From NCBI RefSeq assembly GCF_000749845.1, contig NZ_JQHM01000012.1, positions 21,547 through 85,546 of the forward strand: a stretch of DNA of 64,000 bases. The letters are read 5' to 3'. Shown piece by piece: positions 40,843 to 51,180 of this stretch. The notes under the pieces were generated by a model. The model worked only from the letters and a program-made list of their open reading frames with translations. It made no database searches and was not told the DNA's origin. The DNA comes from Pectobacterium betavasculorum (GTDB lineage Bacteria > Pseudomonadota > Gammaproteobacteria > Enterobacterales > Enterobacteriaceae). Positions within the stretch are counted from its first letter, which is position 1, and every line of letters starts with the position of its first letter. Made by a program: the position numbers and the translations under genes.

Positions 40843-42120
40843 ATGTTACAAACTCTCTACACCATCATCCTGTACCTCATCCAGCCGTTGATTTGGCTTC
40901 GCCTGTGGCTTCGTGGCCGCAAGGCACCTGCCTATCGTCGGCGCTGGGGTGAACGCTACGGTTTTTGTGCAGAGAAGGTCAAGCCAGACGGCATCATGCT
41001 GCATTCTGTGTCGGTGGGTGAAACGTTGGCTGCCATCCCTCTGGTTAGGGCATTGCGCCATCGTTACCCTAATCTACCTATCACGGTAACAACCATGACG
41101 CCGACCGGTTCCGAGCGCGTGCGCTCTGCTTTTGGCGACACGGTCTATCATGTTTATCTACCTTATGATTTGCCCTATGCACTGAAACGCTTTTTTGATC
41201 AGGTTCGTCCAAAAATCGTCATCATTATGGAAACTGAACTCTGGCCAAATCTGATCGCGGAACTACATAAACGCGAAATTCCACTGGTCATTGCAAATGC
41301 ACGGCTGTCTGGGCGTTCTGCTGCGGGTTATAAAAAGATCGGCAAACTCATGCGCCACATCTTACAGCGCATTACCCTCGTCGCCGCACAAAATCAGGAA
41401 GACGGAAATCGATTTATCGCTCTTGGCCTGAAGCGCTCAAGCCTGAAAGTGACCGGCAGTCTCAAATTTGATATTTCCGTTACGCCAGAACTCGCGGCTA
41501 AAGCGATTACCTTGCGTCGGCAATGGGCACCGCATCGTCCAGTTTGGATAGCCACCAGTACGCACGAGGGTGAGGAAGCGATCGTTCTGGCCGCTCACCG
41601 ACAACTGCTTGCCACTTATCCTGATTTATTACTGATTCTTGTGCCTCGCCACCCAGAACGTTTCTCCACCACCCAGGCGTTAGCAGAAAATCTGGGGTTC
41701 ACCTATACGCTGCGTAGCGGTGGTGAGCAACCTTCTGCGAACACGCAGGTAGTGATTGGGGACACCATGGGCGAGCTGATGCTGTTGTATGGCATTGCCG
41801 ATCTGGCATTTGTGGGGGGGAGTTTGGTTGAACGGGGCGGACATAATCCGCTAGAAGCGGCAGCCCACGCGATTCCAGTGTTAATGGGGCCACATACTTT
41901 CAATTTCAAAGACATCTGCAACAAGCTAGACCAGGCTGATGGGCTGATTACCGTGACCGATGCAGATTCACTTGGAAGAGAGGTGGGAAAACTGCTCGCT
42001 GACGAAGACTATCGTCTCTACTATGGTCGACACGCCGTAGAAGTATTATACCAAAATCAGGGCGCACTACAGATGCTGCTAACGCTATTAGAACCTTATT
42101 TACCTCAGCGGACGCAGTGA
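40843..42120 (+). CDS. waaA: 3-deoxy-D-manno-octulosonic acid transferase
   Basis: A 425-residue membrane-anchored GT-B enzyme that adds Kdo residues to lipid IVA. An N-terminal membrane anchor (TLYTIILYLIQPLIWLRLWL) is followed by the conserved MLHSVSVGETLAAIPLV and, in the C-terminal domain, GGSLVERGGHNPLEAAAHAIPV. It is essential for LPS synthesis. It is followed by coaD after 36 bases. Confidence 0.97.
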   Translation: MLQTLYTIILYLIQPLIWLRLWLRGRKAPAYRRRWGERYGFCAEKVKPDGIMLHSVSVGETLAAIPLVRALRHRYPNLPITVTTMTPTGSERVRSAFGDTVYHVYLPYDLPYALKRFFDQVRPKIVIIMETELWPNLIAELHKREIPLVIANARLSGRSAAGYKKIGKLMRHILQRITLVAAQNQEDGNRFIALGLKRSSLKVTGSLKFDISVTPELAAKAITLRRQWAPHRPVWIATSTHEGEEAIVLAAHRQLLATYPDLLLILVPRHPERFSTTQALAENLGFTYTLRSGGEQPSANTQVVIGDTMGELMLLYGIADLAFVGGSLVERGGHNPLEAAAHAIPVLMGPHTFNFKDICNKLDQADGLITVTDADSLGREVGKLLADEDYRLYYGRHAVEVLYQNQGALQMLLTLLEPYLPQRTQ

Positions 42121-42144
42121 AGCCGTTACCGAAATTGTAAATAA

Positions 42145-42642
<498 letters not shown>

Positions 42643-42655
42643 TAGATGGCGGTGT

Positions 42656-43741
42656 TTATTCCGTTACAATCCGAATAAGGCTCTCGGTATTGACCTCACG
42701 GCCAAAGCGAGCTCTGACATCCGTTTTTCCAGCCTCAGCATAGGCCTGCACGATTTCTTTATTCGATAAGGCAAAATCAATTGCTCTCACCCACGCCTGC
42801 GGCTCATTAGGCGATACAATCATCCCGGTAATGCCATCCTGCACTGTTTCGGGCAATCCGCCTTCATTGCTGATGATGACAGGAACCGCTAGCCCCAATG
42901 CCTCTATCTGTGCCATACCCAGTGGCTCCTTTGTCGACGGCATCACCAACACGTCAGCACGTTTCAACACGGCAGCGACTGAGGCCAGTTCTCCTATCCA
43001 TACTTGCCGTTGCAAACCACGCTCAGCAACCTCATGTTGCAACGGCGCAGCATTGCCACCGCCTGCGATGATGTAGCGCAAATGGGGCCGGCGCACAACA
43101 AGCTCACTCAATGCCGCAAGTATAATGCTATGCCCTTTTTCCGCACGTAACATACCAAGCTGAATGATAACATCGCCCTCTCCCTGGCTCAGCCACGCCG
43201 CCAGTTCGTTTACGAGCGGTAGATTGACCTCGCGATCCAACTTTTCAAACGCAATACCGGGATACACGACGTCGATCTGTTTACCCGGAAACTGGGGCTT
43301 GATTTTCTCTGCCATGAATCGGCTTGGTACCATCACTAAATCAATAGGGAGAAAGCGGCTTAACGGATTAGGTTTTCTATTCGTGTAATAGGTACGTGAG
43401 CGAATAATTTTGGGTCGATTGAGTAACGTCAGCACCGCAATACACAAATTATTAGCGTCATGCCCACTGTGGCAAATACAAGCAAGTGGGCGTTGGCGCT
43501 TTATTTCAATTCGTAATCCACGAATAGTTGGCAAATGGCAACTATTACGAAACGGCAAATTAATCACAGACAGGCCACGAGCGCGAGCTTCACCATTTAT
43601 GCGGCCTTTCGCACTACAGAAAAGGCTGGTAGTAAATCCCCGCGCATTCAACGCTTCCATTTGCTGTAAAAGCTGCCATTCCTGCCCGCCCATGTTCTTT
43701 GAGCTTTCAAGAAAAAAGACTGTACCCATATTGACCTTCAT
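42656..43741 (-). CDS. Family-4 glycosyltransferase (probable LPS core)
   Basis: A 361-residue GT-B enzyme: N-terminal FLESSKNMGGQEWQLLQQM, donor-domain IQLGMLRAEKGHSIILAALSE and MPSTKEPLGMAQIEALGLAVP with the EX7E pair. It is not part of the E. coli locus but lies at the edge of the LPS genes, leftward, between coaD and mutM, so a role in the core is likely but unproven. Either M1 (43741) or the ATG four codons later, which has AAGGT before it, may be the start. GC is similar to housekeeping neighbours. Confidence 0.82.
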   Translation of the reverse strand: MKVNMGTVFFLESSKNMGGQEWQLLQQMEALNARGFTTSLFCSAKGRINGEARARGLSVINLPFRNSCHLPTIRGLRIEIKRQRPLACICHSGHDANNLCIAVLTLLNRPKIIRSRTYYTNRKPNPLSRFLPIDLVMVPSRFMAEKIKPQFPGKQIDVVYPGIAFEKLDREVNLPLVNELAAWLSQGEGDVIIQLGMLRAEKGHSIILAALSELVVRRPHLRYIIAGGGNAAPLQHEVAERGLQRQVWIGELASVAAVLKRADVLVMPSTKEPLGMAQIEALGLAVPVIISNEGGLPETVQDGITGMIVSPNEPQAWVRAIDFALSNKEIVQAYAEAGKTDVRARFGREVNTESLIRIVTE

Positions 43742-43776
43742 AGCCTGAATTGATTTTCTGATTTATTAATAAGTGA

Positions 43777-44586
43777 TTACTTCTGACAACTGCGGCAAAA
43801 AAACGTGCTGCGCTGCCCGTGTTTCGCAATTTCTATCCGCGTTCCACATGTCCGACAAGGTTCACCGTTACGGCCATAAACCCGCAGCTCTTGTGCGAAA
43901 TAACCTGGTTTGCCATCTGATTGCAAAAAGTCACGCAGCGTTGTGCCCCCCTGCTCAATCGAAAGTTGTAATACCTGTTTAATCACGCGAACCAATACGG
44001 CTGCATCGTTTTCATTTAACGATCCGGCAGTTCTGTCAGGATGGATACCCGCCGCAAACAGCGATTCGCTCGCGTAAATATTACCTACGCCAACCACCAC
44101 TTTGTTATCCATAATCCACTGCTTGATTGCTGTTTTTTTACCGCGTGAAGCCTGATAAAGGTAATCTGCGGAGAATTCCGCCTCTAACGGCTCCGGCCCC
44201 AAATGCGCCAATACCGAGCTGGTTTCTGGATTATCCGTCCACAGCCAGGCACCAAAACGCCGAGGATCGGTGTAACGCAGCACCTTACCGCTGTCCAGCA
44301 CTAAGTCGACATGATCGTGCTTCTCCGGCTCACTGTATTCTGGCAACACCCGCAGGCTGCCAGACATGCCGAGATGCACGATAATCCAGCCATGCGTGAG
44401 TTCAATCAGCAGATATTTTGCCCGCCGACGCACGCTGAGCACCGGTTCATCGCTCAGCGAGAGAATCTCAGCTGATACCGGCCAGCGTAGACGCGTGTTC
44501 CTCACTTCTGCATAAAGGATGGTATGACCAACGAGATACGGTGAAATACCCCGACGACTGGTTTCAACCTCAGGTAATTCAGGCAT
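43777..44586 (-). CDS. mutM: Formamidopyrimidine-DNA glycosylase
   Basis: A 269-residue base-excision repair enzyme that removes 8-oxoguanine. The catalytic N-terminal [14 protein letters not shown], the MSGSLR block and the C-terminal zinc finger [16 protein letters not shown] are all present. In E. coli it adjoins rpmG; here a 457-residue gene separates them. Confidence 0.98.
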   Translation of the reverse strand: MPELPEVETSRRGISPYLVGHTILYAEVRNTRLRWPVSAEILSLSDEPVLSVRRRAKYLLIELTHGWIIVHLGMSGSLRVLPEYSEPEKHDHVDLVLDSGKVLRYTDPRRFGAWLWTDNPETSSVLAHLGPEPLEAEFSADYLYQASRGKKTAIKQWIMDNKVVVGVGNIYASESLFAAGIHPDRTAGSLNENDAAVLVRVIKQVLQLSIEQGGTTLRDFLQSDGKPGYFAQELRVYGRNGEPCRTCGTRIEIAKHGQRSTFFCRSCQK

Positions 44587-44614
44587 ACTTTCTCTCCTGA
44601 GAAACGACGCTCAA

Positions 44615-45988
44615 TTATTGCAAACGCTGCCAGAATGAATATTTTCGACTATGTTGTTGCTTAAGCTGTTCTTGATAATCAACCCACTCCAATAGCGGCG
44701 CATGGCTTGTTATCCGAGAAGCCAACTTTTCCAACTTACGATAATAATTTGCTGCATGATCGTATGCCTTGCTCCGGCCAGAAGATAAAATATCGTCGAG
44801 TAACAGACGATAGCAAATTACTTCAGCCAAAGGGCATTCCGCATCATGAAATTGATCTGCCCAACTCAACAATACGCCGAAGAAGACATTGAGTGATTCC
44901 CGATGAGCAAGCAGTTGTGCTGCCGCTTGAGCATAATCATTCAGTTCCAATAGCGTATCAATTTTGGACTGAACATCTCCCATCGCCAACGCATGGGTAG
45001 CCGCCTGATTCTGTAACGTTTCTCGTTCCGTTTCATCTTGTAAGACGGCAAGCAGTGCTTGTAGACGAGTATAATCAGGACGTTGCTGATAAGCTTCACG
45101 CCGTAACGCCAGGAGCGCGTTTTGATCGCCAAGTTGGACATAGGCTTTATCCAACAAGGCAAGGCGTTTATCCTCCGCGTGACCTTGAAAAGACTCCGAT
45201 AACCACTTCAACGCCGACTGCGCTTCATCGATCGACAGACAGAACTCCACAATGTGGAGTTTTTGTAATTCGTTGGGTTGTGGGGACGGCAAAAGTATGG
45301 AGCGTTCAAATAACGTAACGTCTTTCAAGGCTCGGGCGACACCTGAAATACCGAGTGTGGCATGCGCAGCACGGAAGTTATATTCATTTTGAGGTGCAGC
45401 CACCAGAGCGGCGGTATACTCACTTTCAAAATCCTGCGCCAATTGGCTCAGTTCAGATTCGGTGAGTAACATTCCACTTTGTGCAATCAAACCATCCCAC
45501 ACGGCATAATCGTTCTCGTTATGCCGCTTTTTAATCTCATCCGTCCAATTCCGCGTCTTTCCGCTTTGCGCACGCCACTGGCTTGCCGCATTAACCCACA
45601 CGGAAAGCGCGGCTGCATAGCTCTCACCTATCGCCCCATCTGAATCATCCGCTCGTTCATAGACACGAGAGTGCGTAGACATCAGTGAATCGATAAGCGC
45701 AAACGCTTTTTGCGGTGCATCATCGACCAGAAACGCAATATCACCAACCAATACCTCAAGCTCCATAGCAAAGTCATGACTCTGATGGTAATCGATAAAT
45801 CGTTTACCACGGGCAATGGAGGTAATACGTTGTTTTAGTGATTTCTCCTGCGCTACCGTATCCTGGCGATTCAGCAGCGTTTCGATACGCTGATCGACCT
45901 TTGGGTCCAAACCATAAATCGCTTCAACCATTAACAAGAGTTGTGCGTGCGGAGTAGACAGTAAAAGCTGGTGTAATGCCGAATCCAT
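44615..45988 (-). CDS. Uncharacterised 457-residue helical protein between mutM and rpmG
   Basis: I do not recognise a function; it may belong to a domain-of-unknown-function family (DUF6880 comes to mind, unverified). The chain is almost wholly helical by composition, rich in Leu, Ala, Gln, Glu, without signal or membrane segments. The second half has helix-pair periodicity reminiscent of TPR-like repeats (about residues 230-400). ATG start at 45988, 28 bases upstream of mutM's start on the same strand, so it may be cotranscribed with mutM. GC is slightly lower than its neighbours. It interrupts the mutM-rpmG order and therefore looks like an accessory insertion. Confidence 0.7.
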   Translation of the reverse strand: MDSALHQLLLSTPHAQLLLMVEAIYGLDPKVDQRIETLLNRQDTVAQEKSLKQRITSIARGKRFIDYHQSHDFAMELEVLVGDIAFLVDDAPQKAFALIDSLMSTHSRVYERADDSDGAIGESYAAALSVWVNAASQWRAQSGKTRNWTDEIKKRHNENDYAVWDGLIAQSGMLLTESELSQLAQDFESEYTAALVAAPQNEYNFRAAHATLGISGVARALKDVTLFERSILLPSPQPNELQKLHIVEFCLSIDEAQSALKWLSESFQGHAEDKRLALLDKAYVQLGDQNALLALRREAYQQRPDYTRLQALLAVLQDETERETLQNQAATHALAMGDVQSKIDTLLELNDYAQAAAQLLAHRESLNVFFGVLLSWADQFHDAECPLAEVICYRLLLDDILSSGRSKAYDHAANYYRKLEKLASRITSHAPLLEWVDYQEQLKQQHSRKYSFWQRLQ

Positions 45989-46080
45989 ATTTTCATTACC
46001 GCAGGGTTATATAGGCAGAGCACAGAAAATTGGCATAGAGTAAAAAAGGATACAAGAGGAAGAATGAGAAAATGAATTCA

Positions 46081-46110
46081 AAAAAAAACCCAGCCTTAGC
46101 CGGGTTTTTT
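46081..46110 (-). terminator. Terminator after rpmG
   Basis: CCCAGC at 46088-46093 and GCCGGG at 46098-46103 form a short stem (one A-C mismatch) around CTTA, flanked by A's on the left and T's on the right. It lies just after the rpmG stop and stops the leftward rpmB-rpmG transcript before the unknown gene. Confidence 0.85.
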
Positions 46111-46125
46111 ATAAAGGAGCAAAAA

Positions 46126-46296
<171 letters not shown>

Positions 46297-46304
46297 TCAG
46301 TTCC

Positions 46305-46562
<258 letters not shown>

Positions 46563-46606
46563 TCAGCTCGAGCTTCGTATAGGGTTTGGCCGCCTCGTCA
46601 GGCTTT

Positions 46607-46673
46607 AGAGCCCATCTCAGCAACTTCACTGAAAAGACTCTGTCATCAGGATAAACCTGCTGAGATAGGCTCT
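46607..46673 (-). promoter_or_regulatory. Long leader hairpin in the rpmB 5' untranslated region
   Basis: AGAGCCCATCTCAGCA at 46607-46622 and TGCTGAGATAGGCTCT at 46658-46673 are inverted repeats matching at 15 of 16 positions. In the leftward RNA the single mismatch is a G-U pair, so the stem is fully paired around a 35-base loop. It lies between the promoter and rpmB and lacks a T-tract. Regulation of ribosomal-protein synthesis through this leader is an inference. Confidence 0.6.
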
Positions 46674-46706
46674 TAACGCCACACCCAAGATTCTCAAAGG
46701 TGGCGT

Positions 46707-46735
46707 AGTATACGCTCTGAAGCGTAAGTGCTCAA
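46707..46735 (-). promoter_or_regulatory. Sigma-70 promoter of rpmB-rpmG
   Basis: On the leftward strand TTGAGC (complement of 46730-46735) and TATACT (complement of 46707-46712) are separated by exactly 17 bases. The predicted start near 46700 gives a leader of about 160 bases. Confidence 0.75.
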
Positions 46736-46778
46736 GTCCCGAACAGCTAAAGATCCCATTGGATCGCGGAAATATCTG

Positions 46779-47444
46779 TCAAATCCAGCCGCGCTCGGCA
46801 AAAGAAACGTATTCACCATGCCCAATGACTAAATGATCGAGCACGCGGATCTCCATTAACAAGCACGCTTTGACAATCTGTTCGGTTATCGCACGGTCAG
46901 CCTGACTCGGCTCCGCTTTTCCCGACGGATGATTATGCGCCAAAATCAGCGCAGCGGCATTCGCCTTTAGCGCTTCACGCACAATTTCACGCGGGTGTAC
47001 TTCCACACTGCTAATCGTACCAATAAACATCTCCTGATGGCGAATAACGTGATGCTGATTGTCCAAAAACAAAACTAAAAAAACCTCGCGTTCACGTCGA
47101 GACAATAGCAGTTGCAAATATTGACCAGTCGCTTCCGGGTTCAGCATCGCATCCTCTTTCGCCAGGCGAGAGAAAAACAGCCGCCGCGACAGCTCTGCGA
47201 TCGCCTTGATTTGCGTATATTTTGATATTCCTACCCCTCTGGCGTTATGGAACGCGGACTGCTCGGCCGTCATCAGTTGATATAACGACCCAAACTGTGC
47301 CAACAAATTCTCTGCCAACTGCATCACATGCACACCGGGTAACCCTGTGCGTAAAAAAATCGCCAGCAACTCAGCATCCGTCAGTGATTCCGCACCTAAA
47401 CGCACCAGTTTTTCACGCGGTGCCAATCCCTTTTCCCAACCCAT
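46779..47444 (-). CDS. radC: RadC/JAB-domain DNA repair-associated protein
   Basis: A 221-residue protein with an N-terminal helix-hairpin-helix-like part and a C-terminal JAMM metal motif ([18 protein letters not shown], with the matching upstream glutamate in SSVEVHPRE). Despite the name, its role in repair is unclear. It is the leftward gene diverging from coaBC, as in E. coli. Confidence 0.95.
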   Translation of the reverse strand: MGWEKGLAPREKLVRLGAESLTDAELLAIFLRTGLPGVHVMQLAENLLAQFGSLYQLMTAEQSAFHNARGVGISKYTQIKAIAELSRRLFFSRLAKEDAMLNPEATGQYLQLLLSRREREVFLVLFLDNQHHVIRHQEMFIGTISSVEVHPREIVREALKANAAALILAHNHPSGKAEPSQADRAITEQIVKACLLMEIRVLDHLVIGHGEYVSFAERGWI

Positions 47445-47627
47445 CAGCCTCTCCCTGTACCGCTCGGCAGCATCATGTCACGCCTGCAAAAACAGAACGA
47501 TATCGGCGATAAAAGGCTGCGAAGCGCCTCGCAATCTTCTTAGGGCAACCACAGTAACAACCTTAAGATTCCTATCTGGCCTCAAGATTATGGTAAAATG
47601 GCACCTCTTCTGACTTTCAATCGGACC

Positions 47628-48875
47628 ATGATGATGACGGAATTTTCCAGCCTGAATGCACTCTCCGGCAAACGGATCGTGCTGGGTATCAGCGGCGGAA
47701 TCGCAGCGTACAAGTGCCCGGAACTGGTGCGGCGCCTGCGCGATGGCGGAGCCGACGTACGGGTTGTCATGACATCTGCCGCTAAAGCTTTCATCACCCC
47801 ACTGACACTACAAGCTGTCTCTGGCTACCCAGTGTCAGACGACCTGCTTGACCCCGCAGCAGAAGCCTCAATGGGTCACATCGAGCTGGGGAAATGGGCT
47901 GATTTAGTCATTCTTGCCCCAGCTACCGCCGACCTAATCGCCCGAGTCGCCGCCGGCATGGCGAACGACCTGCTGACCACTATTTGCCTGGCAACATCTG
48001 CCCCTATCGCCGTTGTCCCTGCGATGAATCAGCAGATGTATCGCGCAGAGCCTACGCAGGACAACCTGCGCACGCTGGCCGCACGAGGTTTACCTATTTG
48101 GGGGCCGGATAGCGGCAGTCAGGCGTGTGGCGATGTCGGGCCGGGCCGCATGATCGACCCGATGGAGATTGTTGGGCTAGCGCAGCGTCATTTTTCTGCC
48201 ATCAACGATCTGCAACATCTGAACATTCTGGTCACCGCTGGGCCGACGAGAGAAGCACTGGACCCGGTTCGCTTCATCACTAACCACAGCTCTGGAAAAA
48301 TGGGCTTTGCTATCGCGCAGGCCGCTGCCGCTCGTGGCGCTAACGTCACACTGGTAAGCGGACCGGTTTCGCTTGCTACACCGCAGGGTGTCACGCGCAT
48401 TGATGTCGGCAGCGCGCTGGAGATGGAACACGCGGTGATGGAACACGCGGCGCAGCAGCACATTGTTATTGGCTGTGCGGCAGTGGCAGACTATCGCGCC
48501 AAGCATATCGCTGACGAAAAGATTAAAAAACAGAATCAGCAGGGTGATGAAATGACTCTCACTCTGGTCAAAAATCCAGATATTATCGCCGGTGTCGCAG
48601 CAATGACGAAAAATCGTCCTTATGTTGTCGGGTTTGCTGCCGAAACCCAGAATGTGGAAGAATACGCCCGGCAAAAACTGGCGCGTAAAAAGCTGGACCT
48701 GATTTGCGCGAACAACGTCTCTCTTTCCGGGCATGGTTTTAATAGTGAAACCAATGCGTTACATCTTTTCTGGCAAGATGGAGACACGCCGTTGCCGCAG
48801 TGCGACAAGCGTCTTCTTGGCCAAAAATTAATCGACGAGATTATCAGCCGTTATGATGAAAAAAATCGACGTTAA
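47628..48875 (+). CDS. coaBC: Phosphopantothenoylcysteine decarboxylase / phosphopantothenate-cysteine ligase
   Basis: A bifunctional flavoenzyme for two steps of coenzyme A synthesis. The CoaC half has the FMN fold [20 protein letters not shown], the catalytic [11 protein letters not shown] histidine and PAMNQQMY. The CoaB half starts near [22 protein letters not shown] and carries [10 protein letters not shown]. The start is uncertain: three consecutive ATGs at 47628-47636, or one at 47598. I prefer the later set because a TAAAAT -10-like element at 47594-47599 overlaps the upstream one. It overlaps dut by 23 bases. Confidence 0.95.
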
Positions 48876-49311
48876 GATTGTTGACCCACGCGTTGGGCAG
48901 CAATTTCCGTTACCAACCTATGCCACACCGGGTTCCGCCGGGCTCGATCTGCGTGCCTGTCTGGATCAGGCAATTGAACTCAAAGCAGGGGAAACCACCC
49001 TGATCCCAACCGGGCTGGCAATTCACATTGCTGATACCGGACTGGCGGCAGTTATCCTTCCTCGCTCTGGGCTAGGCCACAAGCACGGCGTCGTGCTGGG
49101 GAATCTGGTTGGGCTGATTGATTCGGATTACCAGGGGCAACTGATGGTTTCCGTTTGGAACCGTGGACAACAAACGTTTACGGTTGAACCGGGCGAACGC
49201 ATCGCACAGATGGTTTTTGTGCCTGTCGTTCAGGCTGAATTCAATCTGGTCGAAGATTTCGTCGGCAGCGAACGTGGAGAAGGCGGCTTCGGCCACTCCG
49301 GCCGTAGCTAA
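48853..49311 (+). CDS. dut: Deoxyuridine 5'-triphosphate nucleotidohydrolase
   Basis: A 152-residue trimeric dUTPase that hydrolyses dUTP to dUMP. Motifs in order: [30 protein letters not shown] (with the catalytic aspartate), GERIAQMVF and the C-terminal [10 protein letters not shown] loop. Length equals E. coli Dut. The overlap with coaBC suggests coupled translation. Confidence 0.98.
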
Positions 49312-49437
49312 CGCGCTCTAGCCACCCCATAGTGTAAAAAATTCATATAAGCCACAGCGCTCTATCCAAAAGGAAATGGCGACTGTGGCGCTACCGGGTG
49401 CTTGTCAGTCAAATATTTAGCAAGGGTCTTTTCAGAC

Positions 49438-50034
49438 ATGGCAGAAAAAGAAAATACGAAAAGGAATCGCCGCGAGGAAATTTTGCAGGCGCTGGCGCAG
49501 ATGCTGGAATCCAGCGATGGCAGCCAACGCATCACCACGGCAAAACTGGCTGCGAACGTCGGCGTGTCCGAAGCAGCGCTCTACCGGCATTTCCCCAGTA
49601 AAACGCGGATGTTTGATAGCCTGATTGAATTTATTGAGGACAGCCTGACCACCCGCATTAACCTGATTCTGCAAGACGAAAAGGAAACGTTTAATCGTCT
49701 TCGTCTGATTTTGCTGCTTATTTTAGGGTTTGCGGAACGGAATCCGGGGCTGACTCGCATCATGACAGGCCATGCGCTGATGTTTGAACAAGATCGCTTG
49801 CAGGGGCGTATTAACCAGCTGTTTGAGCGTATTGAATCGCAGCTGCGTCAGGTATTGCGCGAGCATAAGCTACGCGACGGAAAAGGTTTCCAGCATGATG
49901 AAACGCTGCTAGCCAGCCAGCTGTTAGCGTTTTGCGAAGGAATGCTGTCGCGCTTTATTCGCTCTGAATTCCGCTATCGCCCGACGCAAGAATTCGACAC
50001 CCGCTGGCCGCTGTTGGCCGCACAGTTGAACTAA
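49438..50034 (+). CDS. slmA: Nucleoid occlusion factor SlmA (TetR family)
   Basis: A 198-residue TetR-type DNA-binding protein that binds chromosomal sites and blocks FtsZ assembly over the nucleoid. The helix-turn-helix is [29 protein letters not shown] (split here as [13 protein letters not shown] and [14 protein letters not shown]). The ATG at 49438 gives [16 protein letters not shown], colinear with E. coli and of equal length; the frame is open 12 codons further. Confidence 0.97.
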
Positions 50035-50095
50035 ACACCGCCCAGATATTTCTGGCGTGTCCGACCGTTGACAAACCTATTTGCCAAACAAAAAC

Positions 50096-50272
50096 GGAGT
50101 AACGGAATAGAAGAGTAAAGCGTTTGCGCCAAGGACAAAAACGTCAGGAGCGTTTTTGAACGTCGCTTGCGACGGCCCTGAAAGGCTGAATCTCAGGGAT
50201 GAGATTCATATCCGCGCAATCCGAGCTTACAGGGACGTACTCGCAGCGTCTTTACGATCTATCCGTTACTCC
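50096..50272. repeat. Candidate 177-base MITE between slmA and pyrE
   Basis: The left end GGAGTAACGGAATAG (50096-50110) and right end CTATCCGTTACTCC (50259-50272) are inverted repeats that differ by a single base insertion. The interior contains a block (ACAAAAACG..GCGTTTTTGAAC..GCTTGCG) that is also found in repeat copy C at 51033-51080. There is no coding frame. It occupies most of the 284-base gap. Confidence 0.6.
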
Positions 50273-50318
50273 CGCTCTACGGGCTTTGTCAGCAACCTCG
50301 GGTTCCTGACTCACAACA

Positions 50319-50960
50319 TTAAATCCCGTACTGCTCACGATAGGCTTTTACCGCATCAAGATGCGCCGCCATCTCTGGTTTTTCTGTCAGATAGTCAATC
50401 AAATCCGTCAACGTAATAATCGAAATTACCTTGCACTGATAATCGCGTTCCACTTCCTGAATCGCGGACAGTTCGGCGCGGCCGCGTTCCTGACGATCAA
50501 GCGCAATCATCACACCCGCCAGCGTCGCGCCGTGCGCACCGATGATCTCCATCGACTCACGAATCGCCGTCCCTGCTGTAATCACATCATCCACCAGCAT
50601 CACGCGGCCCTGCAACGGGCTACCGACCAAACTGCCGCCCTCGCCGTGGTCTTTGGCTTCTTTGCGGTTAAAGCAGTAAGGCAAGTCGCGATGGTGGTGT
50701 TCTGCCAGCGCTACCGCCGCGGTAGTGGCAATCGGAATGCCTTTGTAAGCCGGTCCGAACAGCAGATCGAATTCCACACCGGAATCAACCAACGCTGCCG
50801 CATAAAAGCGCCCCAGCAAGGCCAGGTCGCGCCCGGTATTAAACAGCCCGGCGTTAAAGAAATAGGGACTGATACGCCCGGATTTCAGGGTAAACTCGCC
50901 GAACTTCAATACCTGCTTGCTGAGTGCAAACTCAATAAACTGGCGCTGGTAGGCTTTCAT
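50319..50960 (-). CDS. pyrE: Orotate phosphoribosyltransferase
   Basis: A 213-residue enzyme joining orotate to PRPP in pyrimidine synthesis. The PRPP-binding loop [17 protein letters not shown] and [11 protein letters not shown] are characteristic; length equals E. coli. It is transcribed leftward after rph, and a hairpin just after the rph stop is positioned like the E. coli pyrE attenuator. Confidence 0.98.
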   Translation of the reverse strand: MKAYQRQFIEFALSKQVLKFGEFTLKSGRISPYFFNAGLFNTGRDLALLGRFYAAALVDSGVEFDLLFGPAYKGIPIATTAAVALAEHHHRDLPYCFNRKEAKDHGEGGSLVGSPLQGRVMLVDDVITAGTAIRESMEIIGAHGATLAGVMIALDRQERGRAELSAIQEVERDYQCKVISIITLTDLIDYLTEKPEMAAHLDAVKAYREQYGI

Positions 50961-51010
50961 TAGTGCATCTCCTCGTCTTACGGATTAATCACGTTATTGA
51001 CCATTATATA

Positions 51011-51145
51011 TACCCTAAATAATTCGAGTTGCAGGACAAAAACGGCAAGGCGTTTTTGAACAGTGCTTGCGCTGACCCCGAAGGAGTGAGGCCATAAGCT
51101 GGCCGAGTAACAAAGCCAACGCACATGCAGCTTGAAGTATGACGG
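51011..51145 (-). repeat. Intergenic repeat, copy C (MITE-like), between rph and pyrE
   Basis: The ends ATAATTCGAGTTGCAGG (near 51018) and CATGCAGCTTGAAGTAT (near 51124-51140) are imperfect inverted repeats, 13 of 17 matching. The right end is the same sequence, inverted, as the left ends of copies A and B (ACTTCAAG-TGCATGTGCGTTGGCT). It has been inserted between the pyrE attenuator and the pyrE start, lengthening that untranslated stretch to about 200 bases. Confidence 0.8.
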
Positions 51146-51153
51146 ATATAAAA

Positions 51154-51173
51154 AAGCGACCATTTGGTCGCTT
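51154..51173 (-). terminator. Probable pyrE attenuator (terminator just after rph)
   Basis: AAGCGACC at 51154-51161 and GGTCGCTT at 51166-51173 form a perfect stem with ATTT loop; read leftward a run of six T's follows. It begins 7 bases after the rph stop. In E. coli a terminator in this exact place attenuates pyrE transcription according to UTP supply, through coupling with rph translation; the same is inferred here. Confidence 0.8.
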
Positions 51174-51180
51174 ATCAGAA

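Noticed and set aside
48177..48734. Leftward frame of 185 codons opposite coaBC
   Set aside because: Antisense shadow of a conserved essential gene.
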